Of a stretch of 35,703 nt of DNA, positions 1 through 8,690 are shown piece by piece. A model generated the notes under the pieces. That model had not been told where the DNA came from, made no database searches, and worked only from the letters and a program-made list of their open reading frames with translations. Positions within the stretch are counted from its first letter, which is position 1; the number at the start of each line of letters is the position of its first letter. This stretch comes from Deferrivibrio essentukiensis (GTDB taxonomy: Bacteria; Chrysiogenota; Deferribacteres; Deferribacterales; Deferrivibrionaceae), in contig NZ_JAJAFU010000024.1 of NCBI RefSeq assembly GCF_020480685.1, forward strand, positions 1 through 35,703. The letters are read 5' to 3'. Both the position numbers and the translations under genes were made by a program.

Positions 1-39
1 AATTGTGTCACCCATCCCCCTTGAAATATTTTTATCCAT
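1..39 (-). CDS. 5' end of an unknown ORF running off the left edge
   Basis: An ATG whose complement lies at 37-39 opens a minus-strand frame that continues to the edge of the window; only 13 codons (beginning MDKNISRG) are visible. A very strong ribosome binding site (GAGGAGG on the minus strand) ends six bases upstream. The ATG overlaps the stop codon of the transposase remnant, so the site may once have been the second gene of a transposable element or may simply lie beside it. The product cannot be recognised from this fragment. Confidence 0.4.
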   Translation of the reverse strand, partial: MDKNISRGMGDTI

Positions 40-352
40 TAAATGCCTCCTCAAGAATATCTGAGTACCTTAATTTTTTTTGCTGATATTTCAAGCTCTT
101 GTCATTAAAAAATATATATAAAAACTTATTGGCGCTCTCTTCAGAATGAAAATAGCCCCTGACCCTAATATTATCCTTAAGCTCCTTAAAACACCTTTCA
201 AGCCAATTAGTCGTTCTAAAATAACTTCTTACCTTAGGGTGAAATTTAAAAAAGTAAGTGTAATTATTTATTTTATCTCTTATGTTGTTAAAATACCTAT
301 AAAGCTTGCTCCATTTGTTGATAAAAGCAATAAGCCTGTCTTTAGCATCTTC
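32..352 (-). pseudogene. IS256/Mutator-family transposase, C-terminal remnant
   Basis: The minus-strand frame gives about 106 codons ending at TAA (32-34). They contain the C-terminal signature of Mutator/IS256 transposases: an RTTNWLER element followed by FKELK, a basic stretch, then GYFHSEESANKFL. In intact members this is the part around and after the catalytic Glu, so the N-terminal two-thirds, including the catalytic Asp residues, is missing. The frame is closed upstream by TAA at 353-355, and nothing transposase-like was seen to the right of it. No terminal inverted repeats could be identified. It is read as a dead remnant of an insertion whose 5' part was lost at a junction near 353. 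Confidence 0.75.
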
Positions 353-372
353 TTAAACCCAAAGTATTTAAG

Positions 373-885
373 TTGGACCCTGATAACCATACTGTCTTAG
401 ATAGTTTTGTCCCTGATTCTGACATTAAAATAAATGGCCTGGTTGGCCACAACTTAATTAATTTATTGAGTGAAAGTGAATTTTTTTGCTATAAAATTGA
501 TAAATTTTTAACCAACATACTGGAACTTATAATAAACAAGGTAAAAAACAAAAAATATTCTTTCAAAACTATTTTTACAGCTTACGCCAATAACGAATTA
601 AAAATGTTAGAGATAAGGTTTGATTTTATAGAAGACTATATTCTATCATCCATAAGAAATGTTGCAAATATTGAAAATAGAGAAGAATGGGAAAAAAGGC
701 ATGATACCGGAGAATTTGTAAAGATATGTGCCTGGTGCAACAAAATTTTTTACAATTCAAAATTTCAATCTCTTGATAAAGTAGTTTACGAAACTGACTT
801 GTTTGAAAGGGGGGTAATTCCTACATTCACCCACGGAATATGTGGGGAATGCAAAAACAAGGTCTTTGGCGAATATCTGAATTAA
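373..885 (+). CDS. Small protein with C-terminal CxxC...CxxC motif (5' end uncertain)
   Basis: The 170-codon frame has a helical, featureless N-terminal half and a C-terminal segment with ICAWC near residue 118 and HGICGEC near residue 154. That arrangement (CAxC, about 35 residues, then HGICxxC) is known as a tail on many PAS and GAF sensor proteins, where it is thought to bind metal. The first possible start is a TTG at 373 with no visible ribosome binding site. The frame is open back to 346, right at the edge of the transposase remnant, so the gene may be the 3' part of a longer sensor cut by the insertion. A strong terminator follows. The function is unknown. Confidence 0.55.
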   Translation: MDPDNHTVLDSFVPDSDIKINGLVGHNLINLLSESEFFCYKIDKFLTNILELIINKVKNKKYSFKTIFTAYANNELKMLEIRFDFIEDYILSSIRNVANIENREEWEKRHDTGEFVKICAWCNKIFYNSKFQSLDKVVYETDLFERGVIPTFTHGICGECKNKVFGEYLN

Positions 886-917
886 TTATAATTCCGTAAC
901 TAAAGTTATGTAAGTCC

Positions 918-963
918 AACGGACATATTTTAGCCAAAAAGCTTTAAATATGCCCGTTTTTTT
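918..963 (+). terminator. Rho-independent terminator
   Basis: The arms at 918-930 and 946-958 pair over 12 of 13 positions around a loop that holds a further small AGC/GCT stem, and are followed on the plus strand by a run of seven T. It ends the transcript of the small Cys-rich gene, and separates it from the convergent tautomerase gene. Confidence 0.8.
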
Positions 964-965
964 GC

Positions 966-1160
966 TTATTTCCTGTTTTTATCAATAATGAGTCTGCCAC
1001 CTACACTTACATTTTGCGGCTCATTTTCCCTGATAAGAATAATTATTGACTCTTCTGGCATATTAAAATAGCTGGCGGTGGTTTTGGTTATTTCTTTTAC
1101 AAAATCTCTTTTCTTCTGAATATCTTCCACCTTTGGACCTTCAATTGTAATAATAGGCAT
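966..1160 (-). CDS. 4-oxalocrotonate tautomerase family protein
   Basis: This 64-residue protein is the normal length for a 4-OT subunit. Pro2 follows the initiator Met, so removal of Met would give the catalytic N-terminal proline of the family. The middle segment, KRDFVKEITKTTASYF followed by a PEESIIILI strand, and the later GG match the usual beta-alpha-beta fold. The physiological substrate of such orphan tautomerases cannot be told from sequence. The start is fixed by AAGGAGGTCC just upstream of ATG. It lies 21 bases behind the large phosphatase gene on the same strand and may share its transcript. Confidence 0.85.
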   Translation of the reverse strand: MPIITIEGPKVEDIQKKRDFVKEITKTTASYFNMPEESIIILIRENEPQNVSVGGRLIIDKNRK

Positions 1161-1181
1161 TGGACCTCCTTATACAAATTT

Positions 1182-4100
1182 TTATTTAAATTTTACTTTA
1201 AATGCTGTCATGGTAATGTCATCATTTTGGACTTTTGACCCCCTAAAATTTACTACATCATCAAAAATTAGTTTAAAAAGACCATTAAGAGATTCCTCGC
1301 GAGAATTTACGAGCGTATCTTTAAGCCTCTTAATACCGTAAAACTCCCTTTTATCGTTTTCAGTTTCAATTATCCCGTCAGTATACATAAATACAACATC
1401 ATTATCCTTCAAAGTATATGTCATTTCTTTATAGCTTATATCTTCCATAAGACCCAGCAAAGGATCACCAAAAATGAGCTCCTTAATCTCTTTTCCTTGC
1501 TGAAAAACAATAGGTGGATGATGACCGGCATTGGAAAAGGTAATTGTCCCGTTGTTGATGTTAACCCGCATATAAATCATTGTAATAATAAACTCAAGCT
1601 TTGTGAGGTCTCCATAAATCTCTCTGTTCAGTATTGACATAATTTTTGCTGGCGTAATGTTTTTTTGAAAATTTATTATCGACTTTATTATACTTCTAAG
1701 CTCAGTCATAATGAGCGCTGAGGCCACATTATGGCCTGAAACATCTGCAATAACCACATCAAAAACACCTTCTCTTATTTGATAAAAATCATAATAATCA
1801 CCACCTACAAATTCAGAAGGGTAACATACACCAAGCATCTGGACACCATAAACTTCAGGGTATTTTTCCGGCAATAACGATTTTTGAATTTGCTTGGCAA
1901 TCTCAAGCTCTTTTGCAACCTCTCTCATCTTGATAATCTCTTCAGTCTGATAGTGATTATTAATCATGTAAGCCATTTGATTGGCGATACTCTGCAAAAG
2001 ACTTATCATCTCCTTGCTGAATAAATTTTTAAAAAGCTTGCTATAACATGTTATAATTCCATGCACTTCTTCATTTATAATAAGAGGGATATGGGCAAAA
2101 GATATAACACCATGTTTTTTTAAATCTATGGAAAATTCATTAAGTTCAATCTGATTTATATCATTGACAGCAAGAGGTATTTTTTGGACGGCAGCTTTTC
2201 CGATATATGACCTTTTAGGGTCAATTAACCTGTAACTTGTAAGAAGGCTTGAATTAAGCTCGCCAGCATAAGAATATACTGCCAATACTTCCCCTATTTT
2301 TCTTCTCAATATCACAAGGTCAAAATGGAATGTGTCCTTAATTATCTCAAGTGCCTTAAAAAGTTTCGTCTCCAATGTATTTACACTCGAGAAAATTCTC
2401 GAAATATCAAGTATTACATTTAGTTCAGAGATTCTTTTCACAAGTGTCTCTTTCGATTCTCCCACTCCATAGGAAAGTAAATCCTTAAATACATCTATTA
2501 CTTTTGTCTCACCTTTACCCTTTATTTGTGCATAAGATTCAAATATCAATTTGGCAGCTCCTGGCCCTACTGCAGAAGAAAGCATCTCTTCCGCCTTATC
2601 CCTCAGCGTGGTCACTTCGGTCATATTTAAGTTTCCCCTGTTTTTATTGATTGTCTGAAGATAAGCTGTAATCTTTTCCTGAGAGGTCTTTTTACCAAAA
2701 AAGTTATTCAATATACTTTCAATATCATCAACAGTTAAACCTTCTATTACCGAACGCTTTCTGGCAATATAGCCAAAAGAAAATGAATCCACACAAAGGG
2801 AAGCAGTTTCAGATTCGACAACACTTTTTTCGCTCAGAGATGACACAAGCACAATACCTGCAATATTAAAAGCAAGACTCCAGAATAAGCTGTGACTCCA
2901 GATATCAAGAGTGTCAAGTCCAAATAGGGCTGTTGGCCGTAAAATTTTAACTCCAAAAAGGCCATTCAGTATTATGTTATAGTCTATCACCCCTGACTTT
3001 GCCATGTATGGAACTATAAGTGTATAAAACCAGAATAAAAAACCCAAAGATATCCCCGCCAATGCCCCTTTCTCATTTGCATCCCTCCAAAAAATTCCAA
3101 AAATTATGGCCGGAGCAAATTGAGACACAGCAGCAAACGATGTAAGGCCAAGATTTACAAGCGAAAATGAGCTGCCAACTTTTACAAAATAATAGTACCC
3201 TACCATTACTACAAAAAGGGTTGCTGCCCTCTTTAGGTGAGGAATAATCATACCCAAATTGATTTTGATAACATACCTTACGATAAATGTAAGAATAAAG
3301 TTATTTATAAACATATTGGCAAGACTCACAGAAGTAACGATAATCATTCCTGTGGCTGCTGAAAGTCCGCCAAGATATACGAGAATTGCTAACAGATAAT
3401 TTCCATTTTCGATAAGAAGTCCCATTGAATAATAATCCGGATTGCCTCCCCCCTCAAACTTAATCAGTCCGGCAAATGCGATGGGTATTACAAAAATGTT
3501 TATTACGAAAAGATATAATGGAAACAAATACATAGATTTTATTATGTGCTTTTCATCCGTATTTTCGATAACCGCCATATGAAACTGCCTTGGCAAAAAC
3601 ATTACGGCAAACATACTCATTACAATCAGCGCAAGCCACTCGCTGCTTGAAACATTGCTGCCACCTATTTTGAAAACTGTATCAAGCTTCCCTTTTATAA
3701 AAGGGCTTTGAGAGTTAACAACCTGGCTCAAAATATCCCTGAAACCATCGTACATAAAATAGGTTATAAAAATACCCGCAATAAGAAACACAATAAGCTT
3801 TATTATCGATTCAAATGCTATTACCCCGACAAGGGAAGGGTGTTTTCTATGGTCGCCAAAATGTCTTGTCCCAAAAAGAGCACCAAATATACCTATAATT
3901 ATCGATACATAAAAAGCAGTATCCTTAACTAATAATGTCTTGGTCCCAAGGTAGGGGGTATTGTAGGCAATAAGAAAAATTGTTTCATTTATCGCTTTAA
4001 GTTGAAGAGAAATATATGGAATTACACCTATTAAACAAAGCAGTGTCACAAGTATTCCAAGTCTTTTGGACTTTCCATATCTAAAACTTATAAAATCCGC

Positions 4101-4412
4101 CAAGGATGTAATACTGTGATTTTCCGCAATTCTGACAAGTTTTCTTAGAAAAAACCACCAGGTAAATATAATAAGCGTAGGTCCAATGTAAATTGCCAGA
4201 AACTCTATCCCATTTGATACGGCTCTCCCAACTGAGCCGTAGTATGTCCATGTTGTGCAGTAGACGGCCAATGTAAGTGAGTATACGTAAGGGTTACAAA
4301 TATATTTACTATTTTTTATATACAATTTTTCAGAAATATATCCGACTATATATAGTAAAAACAGATACAAAAGAGTAATAAAAAAAACAACCTCAAAATT
4401 ATTACTCATCAT
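1182..4412 (-). CDS. SLC5 transporter-like / STAC / GAF / SpoIIE-type PP2C phosphatase sensor
   Basis: The 1076-residue protein has a sodium:solute symporter (SLC5) core at about 1-525, with many membrane segments and a TWTYYGSVG element near 54-62 that is typical of the CbrA-type branch. A STAC-like linker follows at about 555-630. A GAF-like domain lies at about 665-820 and a short helical linker at 820-845. The C-terminal PP2C/SpoIIE phosphatase has GGDYYD (870-875), DVSGH (890-894), NAGHHPP (961-967), YTDG (1010-1013) and NDD (1063-1065), so the metal-binding acidic residues look intact. Relatives with this N-terminus usually carry a histidine kinase; here the output is Ser/Thr dephosphorylation. 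It probably senses a nutrient or ion through the transporter module and controls a partner-switch protein, but no STAS or anti-sigma gene is adjacent. The start overlaps the small upstream gene, implying translational coupling. Confidence 0.85.
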   Translation of the reverse strand: MMSNNFEVVFFITLLYLFLLYIVGYISEKLYIKNSKYICNPYVYSLTLAVYCTTWTYYGSVGRAVSNGIEFLAIYIGPTLIIFTWWFFLRKLVRIAENHSITSLADFISFRYGKSKRLGILVTLLCLIGVIPYISLQLKAINETIFLIAYNTPYLGTKTLLVKDTAFYVSIIIGIFGALFGTRHFGDHRKHPSLVGVIAFESIIKLIVFLIAGIFITYFMYDGFRDILSQVVNSQSPFIKGKLDTVFKIGGSNVSSSEWLALIVMSMFAVMFLPRQFHMAVIENTDEKHIIKSMYLFPLYLFVINIFVIPIAFAGLIKFEGGGNPDYYSMGLLIENGNYLLAILVYLGGLSAATGMIIVTSVSLANMFINNFILTFIVRYVIKINLGMIIPHLKRAATLFVVMVGYYYFVKVGSSFSLVNLGLTSFAAVSQFAPAIIFGIFWRDANEKGALAGISLGFLFWFYTLIVPYMAKSGVIDYNIILNGLFGVKILRPTALFGLDTLDIWSHSLFWSLAFNIAGIVLVSSLSEKSVVESETASLCVDSFSFGYIARKRSVIEGLTVDDIESILNNFFGKKTSQEKITAYLQTINKNRGNLNMTEVTTLRDKAEEMLSSAVGPGAAKLIFESYAQIKGKGETKVIDVFKDLLSYGVGESKETLVKRISELNVILDISRIFSSVNTLETKLFKALEIIKDTFHFDLVILRRKIGEVLAVYSYAGELNSSLLTSYRLIDPKRSYIGKAAVQKIPLAVNDINQIELNEFSIDLKKHGVISFAHIPLIINEEVHGIITCYSKLFKNLFSKEMISLLQSIANQMAYMINNHYQTEEIIKMREVAKELEIAKQIQKSLLPEKYPEVYGVQMLGVCYPSEFVGGDYYDFYQIREGVFDVVIADVSGHNVASALIMTELRSIIKSIINFQKNITPAKIMSILNREIYGDLTKLEFIITMIYMRVNINNGTITFSNAGHHPPIVFQQGKEIKELIFGDPLLGLMEDISYKEMTYTLKDNDVVFMYTDGIIETENDKREFYGIKRLKDTLVNSREESLNGLFKLIFDDVVNFRGSKVQNDDITMTAFKVKFK

Positions 4413-4596
4413 CTATCTTCCTTGAAAATATATATACGACAATTATAGATACAAGCCAGCCTGCAAAAAAATAAATATATAAAAGTGGATAGCCAAAAAC
4501 AAATATTTTTTTATCAAAAATTGAAATAAAAGGATAATTTATAAGTACAAATCCAAGAAAAAAAAGAAAAAGCCAAAATATAACCATTCTGCTCAT
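4402..4596 (-). CDS. Small two-TM membrane protein coupled to the SLC5-phosphatase sensor
   Basis: The predicted product has 64 residues (MSRMVIFWLF...) and two hydrophobic spans separated by a short polar loop, with a charged C-terminus. Its last codons overlap the ATG of the large sensor. The arrangement recalls the short hydrophobic gene cbrX in front of cbrA in Pseudomonas and the small partner subunits of other SLC5 transporters; that parallel is from position and size only. The start at 4596 is preferred over an upstream one because a TATAAT box lies exactly six bases before this ATG and an upstream start would lie inside or ahead of it. There is no ribosome binding site, so a leaderless mRNA is likely. 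Confidence 0.65.
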   Translation of the reverse strand: MSRMVIFWLFLFFLGFVLINYPFISIFDKKIFVFGYPLLYIYFFAGWLVSIIVVYIFSRKIDDE

Positions 4597-4602
4597 GCAA
4601 AA

Positions 4603-4631
4603 ATTATAACACAAGCTTTTTTAAATTTTAA
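4603..4631 (-). promoter_or_regulatory. Sigma-70-type promoter, leaderless geometry
   Basis: On the minus strand a perfect TATAAT (4603-4608) ends six bases before the ATG of the small membrane protein. A weak -35 (TTAAAA, 4626-4631) lies 17 bases upstream. The start of transcription would fall at or next to the A of ATG. Confidence 0.6.
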
Positions 4632-4710
4632 GCTAATTATGTCTATTACAAATTTTATTTGCCTCCCTATGCTTTTAAAAGTATTGACACAATTTTAAAC
4701 ATTTGCTCAA

Positions 4711-7134
4711 TTATACAAATGACTCATGTTCCGTTCTTTCAATTATTTCATTTTTCAATTTGTCGTTAAGATTGCAAAAATAATCGCTGTATCCTGCTAC
4801 TCTTACTATCAAATCTCTGTAGTTTTCAGGCTTTTCTTTTGCTTTTTTAAGAGTCTTGGCATCTATGACATTAAACTGAATGTGATGCCCATCAAACATA
4901 AAATATGTTCTAACAAGCTGCATCATTGCGGATAAGCCTTTTTCATCTTTTATTAAAGAAGGGGTTACTTTCATATTCAAAAGTGTCCCGCCGGTTTTTA
5001 AATGGTCCATTTTGGAAGCAGATTTAATAACTGCTGTTGGACCATTGACATCTGAACCCTGAACAGGTGATATCCCTTCAGAAAGTGGCTCAAAAGCCTT
5101 TCTGCCGTCAAATGTAGCTCCCACTACAGAGCCAAAGTAAACATGTACTGTTGTCGGAAGCATATTAATTCTGAACTGCCCCCCTTTATAATTAGGTTTG
5201 CCATCGACAAGACGATAAAACACTTCAAACACGTGTTTCATAATCTCATCTGCAAGTGGCTCATCATTCCCATATTTTTTTGTTTTGTTTTTAAGAATGA
5301 GCCTCTGGACTTCATAACCTTCAAAATTGTTTCTCAAGATTTCGATTACCTTACTTTTTGGTATAATCTTCTTCTCAAAAACGACATCTTTAAGTGCCGA
5401 CAAAATGTCAGTTATTGTACCGATTCCCACCCCCTGAATATATGAGCTGTTATATTTTGCCCCACCAGCGTTATAATCTTTTGCATTTTTTATGCAGTCA
5501 TCTATCAAAACTGACAAAAATGGCGCAGGCATCTTTTTGGCGTAAATTTCCTCTATTGCGAGATTACCTTGTAATTTTATATCCAAAAAATATTTAAGCT
5601 GTTTTTCAAAAGCATTCATCAGCTCATCAAAATTTTCAAAGTCATCAAAATAACCTGTTTCAAGGCCAAGCCTTTCTCCAGTCAACGGGTCAACGCCGTT
5701 ATTCATTGTTATTTCAAGTACTTTTACCAAATTAAAATAACCGGTAAGTGTATAGTTTTCCTTTCCAAATGCTCCTGACTCCACACATCCGCTCGTCCCT
5801 GAGAGTCTCGCATCCACAATATCTTTCCCCTGTCTTAAAAGCTCCTGAATCACCGCATCAGCATTAAATATTGCCGGTTGCCCAAATCCGGTGCGAACAA
5901 CTTCAAGTGCCCTTTTCAAAAAGCTGTCAGGATTTTTTTTGCTAATATGCACACTTGCATTGGGTTGGACTATCCGCATTTCCTCCACTACATCAAGCAG
6001 CAAAAAGCTCAAATCATTTACAGCATCCTGCCCATCTTTATCCACTCCACCAAAATTTATCTGGGCAAAATCTGTATAAGTGCTGCTCTCCTCCGCGGTA
6101 ACACCTACCTTTGGTGGTGCAGGATGATTGTTAAATTTTACCCAAAAGCATTCAAGCAGCTCTTTTATCTCCTCTTTTGTAAATACACCACTCTCGATGT
6201 CTTTTTTGTATAAAGGGTATAGATTTAAATCAAGTCTGCCAGGACTGAATGCGTCCCATCCGTTTAATTCAGTTATGACACCAAGATGGATAAACCAATA
6301 GTGCTGCAAGGCCTCATAAAAATTTCGTGGGGCATTTTCAGGGACATATTCGCAAATCTCAGCAATTTTAAGCAATTCTTGTTTTCTTATCGGGTCTTTT
6401 TCTTGAAGCGACATCTCTCGAGCTTTCTTTGCATGTCTTTTTGCATAATTAATGACCCCTTCGCATGCAATTTTCATCCCTGTAAGCTCGTCCAACTTTT
6501 CATTGTACTCTTCATCTGACTTATCAAGAGATGAAATACTGTCTTCAATGTCATTTATAAAATCTCTCAGCCCTTTATCATAAATCTTCCCATCTGCTAC
6601 AGTATGCCCCGGTGCCCTTTGCTCCATAAACTCAGTAAAGATTCCAGCTTTATAAGCTCTTTTCCATTCTTCACTAACCTTTTCAAAAATCTCTTCTCTA
6701 ATAGTTTTGCCTTCCCAATAAGGGATTATCTCCTCTTCATAAATTTTAAATGCCTCATCACTTACTTTGTAAGGGAGTTTCTCTCTTGAATTTAAAATTT
6801 GTAAATCACCCAAAGAATGTAGAGAAATTTCAGGGTAGCTTGGAGTAGCTTTTGGAAATTCGCCCCTTTCGCCGACAATCAGCTCATCCTCCCCGATATA
6901 AATAGCTTTATTTTCTAAAATATATTTTAACGCCATCCCCCTTTTGGTAGCTATGCCAATTTTCTTCCCTTCAACCGATTTGTAAAAGTCGGTCAAAAGT
7001 TTTGCTCTTTCGAATGAAAAGGTTTCTTCCGCTTCAAGGCTAAATTTTCTGAGCCTCTTGACCCTTTCATTCATTCCACGCTCATAATAATCCTGTCTAA
7101 AGCTTATCACTTTGCATTCAGCTTGCTTCTTCAT
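4711..7134 (-). CDS. hypD: Trans-4-hydroxy-L-proline dehydratase (glycyl radical enzyme)
   Basis: This glycyl radical enzyme should remove water from trans-4-hydroxy-L-proline to give 1-pyrroline-5-carboxylate. In the 807 residues the active-site loop GTSGCVESGAFGKE gives thiyl Cys450 and Glu452, and the radical loop RVAGYSDYF gives Gly781. Further blocks match what I recall of Clostridioides difficile HypD: EFMEQRAPGHTV (169-179), NGWDAFSPGRLD (291-302), NNHPAPPKVG (335-344) and YIQGVGIGTITD (565-576). The GTSGCVE loop separates it from pyruvate formate-lyase and from the diol and choline lyases. The ORF start has a good GGGAGTGAG ribosome site and overlaps the activase gene, but it adds about 20 residues compared with HypD; Met21 is the alternative start. 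No P5C reductase gene (proC) is visible nearby, so the fate of the product is open. Confidence 0.85.
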   Translation of the reverse strand: MKKQAECKVISFRQDYYERGMNERVKRLRKFSLEAEETFSFERAKLLTDFYKSVEGKKIGIATKRGMALKYILENKAIYIGEDELIVGERGEFPKATPSYPEISLHSLGDLQILNSREKLPYKVSDEAFKIYEEEIIPYWEGKTIREEIFEKVSEEWKRAYKAGIFTEFMEQRAPGHTVADGKIYDKGLRDFINDIEDSISSLDKSDEEYNEKLDELTGMKIACEGVINYAKRHAKKAREMSLQEKDPIRKQELLKIAEICEYVPENAPRNFYEALQHYWFIHLGVITELNGWDAFSPGRLDLNLYPLYKKDIESGVFTKEEIKELLECFWVKFNNHPAPPKVGVTAEESSTYTDFAQINFGGVDKDGQDAVNDLSFLLLDVVEEMRIVQPNASVHISKKNPDSFLKRALEVVRTGFGQPAIFNADAVIQELLRQGKDIVDARLSGTSGCVESGAFGKENYTLTGYFNLVKVLEITMNNGVDPLTGERLGLETGYFDDFENFDELMNAFEKQLKYFLDIKLQGNLAIEEIYAKKMPAPFLSVLIDDCIKNAKDYNAGGAKYNSSYIQGVGIGTITDILSALKDVVFEKKIIPKSKVIEILRNNFEGYEVQRLILKNKTKKYGNDEPLADEIMKHVFEVFYRLVDGKPNYKGGQFRINMLPTTVHVYFGSVVGATFDGRKAFEPLSEGISPVQGSDVNGPTAVIKSASKMDHLKTGGTLLNMKVTPSLIKDEKGLSAMMQLVRTYFMFDGHHIQFNVIDAKTLKKAKEKPENYRDLIVRVAGYSDYFCNLNDKLKNEIIERTEHESFV

Positions 7135-8002
7135 AACTCACTCCCAATATACTTGATTTCTCTTTTTTATAATATTTGTCAGGCTTAGCTAAATTATTTA
7201 GAGAATATTCCATTTCACAAAGCTCATATTTTCCTATCATTGTATCGTGATAAAAGACCGGCTCTAATATTATATCCCCCTTGAGCGATTCAACAAATTC
7301 CCTAATAGATCTCAGATTATCTTCATTGTCGGTAAGTGTCGGGATAATCGGGACTCTGACTATTATTTTTACTCCAGTCTTAGACAAAAGCTGCAAATTT
7401 TGCAAAATCAGACCATTTTCAACACCAGTGAGTTTTTTATGCCCTTCATTCTCAAAATATTTTATATCGTAAAGAAATATATCAGCAAATTCAGACACAT
7501 GTAAAATCCTTTCACTTGCAGCATACCCGCTTGTATCAATTGCAATATTTATATTTTTCTCTTTAAGAGTTTTCATAGCTTCTATCAAAAAATCATACTG
7601 CATTAAAGGTTCGCCGCCACTAAAAGTGACTCCTCCGTTGCTGTCGTAAAAATCAATATCTTTTTTTATAATTTTTACCAAATCAGGTACTGTGTAATAT
7701 TTTCCAACCGATTTTATACTCAAGGATGGACAAACTTCTTCACACTTCAAGCAATATTTGCAACTGCTTCGTACAATCCTGTTGTTTCTGAAAATTAAAC
7801 CGTTTGTGCTACAAGAAGAAGCACATAATTTACAACCGATACATTTATCCCTGTAATAAAAGAACTGGGGTTTTGGACTTTGGCTTTCTGGATTGTGACA
7901 CCATAGGCACTTCAAAGGGCACCCTTTCAAAAAGACTGTCGTCCTTATCCCCGGCCCGTCGTGAATACTGTATCTTTTTATATCAAAAATTAACCCTTTC
8001 AT
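7118..8002 (-). CDS. hypE: Glycyl radical enzyme activase (hydroxyproline dehydratase activating enzyme)
   Basis: This radical SAM enzyme should abstract the hydrogen from Gly781 of the neighbouring dehydratase. The N-terminal signature YSIHDGPGIRTTVFLKGCPLKC holds the CxxxCxxC cluster site (Cys28, Cys32, Cys35). Two ferredoxin-like 4Fe-4S motifs are inserted at Cys54-57-60-64 and Cys81-84-87-91, as usual in activases of the larger type. A GGEP-like segment (SGGEPL) follows in the core barrel. Its start overlaps the stop of the GntR gene and its end overlaps the dehydratase start, so all three genes are translationally linked. Its substrate is inferred from that linkage. Confidence 0.88.
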   Translation of the reverse strand: MKGLIFDIKRYSIHDGPGIRTTVFLKGCPLKCLWCHNPESQSPKPQFFYYRDKCIGCKLCASSCSTNGLIFRNNRIVRSSCKYCLKCEEVCPSLSIKSVGKYYTVPDLVKIIKKDIDFYDSNGGVTFSGGEPLMQYDFLIEAMKTLKEKNINIAIDTSGYAASERILHVSEFADIFLYDIKYFENEGHKKLTGVENGLILQNLQLLSKTGVKIIVRVPIIPTLTDNEDNLRSIREFVESLKGDIILEPVFYHDTMIGKYELCEMEYSLNNLAKPDKYYKKEKSSILGVSYEEAS

Positions 8003-8664
8003 TCTGTTTCCGTATAATATTTTAAAATATATTTAAGCTGATATTCAAATGACCAATGAACATTTTTTATAAATTTTGCAGCAAGGGCAAATTCCTTTTG
8101 TTCCAGTAAATTTATTAGTTCATCATGCTCTACAACAGAATCAAGCTCCCAATCCTTTACAAACTCCTTCTTGCGAGGGAAATCGTACAATCTCTCTTTA
8201 GCTACCCTTATCGTCTTTAGCATAGTTTTATTTTCCGTTAGATTTATATAAGTATTATGAAAATTGAGATTGTTTTTGTAATATTCATCAAAATTATCAT
8301 TCTTCAGAGCATCTTTCATGCTATTATTATATTTTTCCATGGCATCTAAGTGATCACCTGTCATTTTATTACCGTATTTTTCAAGAATATAGCTTTCTGC
8401 TGAGGCTATAACTTCGTAATACCACTTTATATCTTCCAAAGTTAGTTTGGAGACAATTATCCCTTTTCTTGGCAAAATATTGACAAATCCATCCACCTCA
8501 AGTTGAAGAAGAGCATCCCGCAGTGGTGTTTTACTTATATTAAATTTATCTGCCAGGGCATTCAGGTTTATTGTGTCACCGCTCTTTAGCTCTCCACTGT
8601 TTATCATCGATTTTAAATATTCATACACCTGTTCCCGAACAGAAAGTAGGTTCAACACACTCAT
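7999..8664 (-). CDS. GntR-family regulator with FCD domain
   Basis: The 221-residue protein has an N-terminal winged helix (about 8-72) with the GntR pattern LADKFNISKTPLRDAL and the wing RKGIIVSKL. A C-terminal all-helical FCD ligand-binding domain follows, with His residues in NFHNTYI, EHDELI and NVHWSFEY that are candidates for the metal site seen in this family. It is the first gene of the hydroxyproline operon and is likely to be its ligand-responsive repressor or activator; hydroxyproline is a reasonable but unproven ligand. A ribosome site AAAGGTG precedes the ATG. A perfect palindrome in its own promoter suggests autoregulation. Confidence 0.85.
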   Translation of the reverse strand: MSVLNLLSVREQVYEYLKSMINSGELKSGDTINLNALADKFNISKTPLRDALLQLEVDGFVNILPRKGIIVSKLTLEDIKWYYEVIASAESYILEKYGNKMTGDHLDAMEKYNNSMKDALKNDNFDEYYKNNLNFHNTYINLTENKTMLKTIRVAKERLYDFPRKKEFVKDWELDSVVEHDELINLLEQKEFALAAKFIKNVHWSFEYQLKYILKYYTETE

Positions 8665-8690
8665 AAAACACCTTTATAATACTATATTTA

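Noticed and set aside
146-400. Plus-strand 84-codon frame
   Set aside because: It lies antisense to the transposase remnant, whose minus-strand translation has a clear family signature, and it has no ribosome site or recognisable product.
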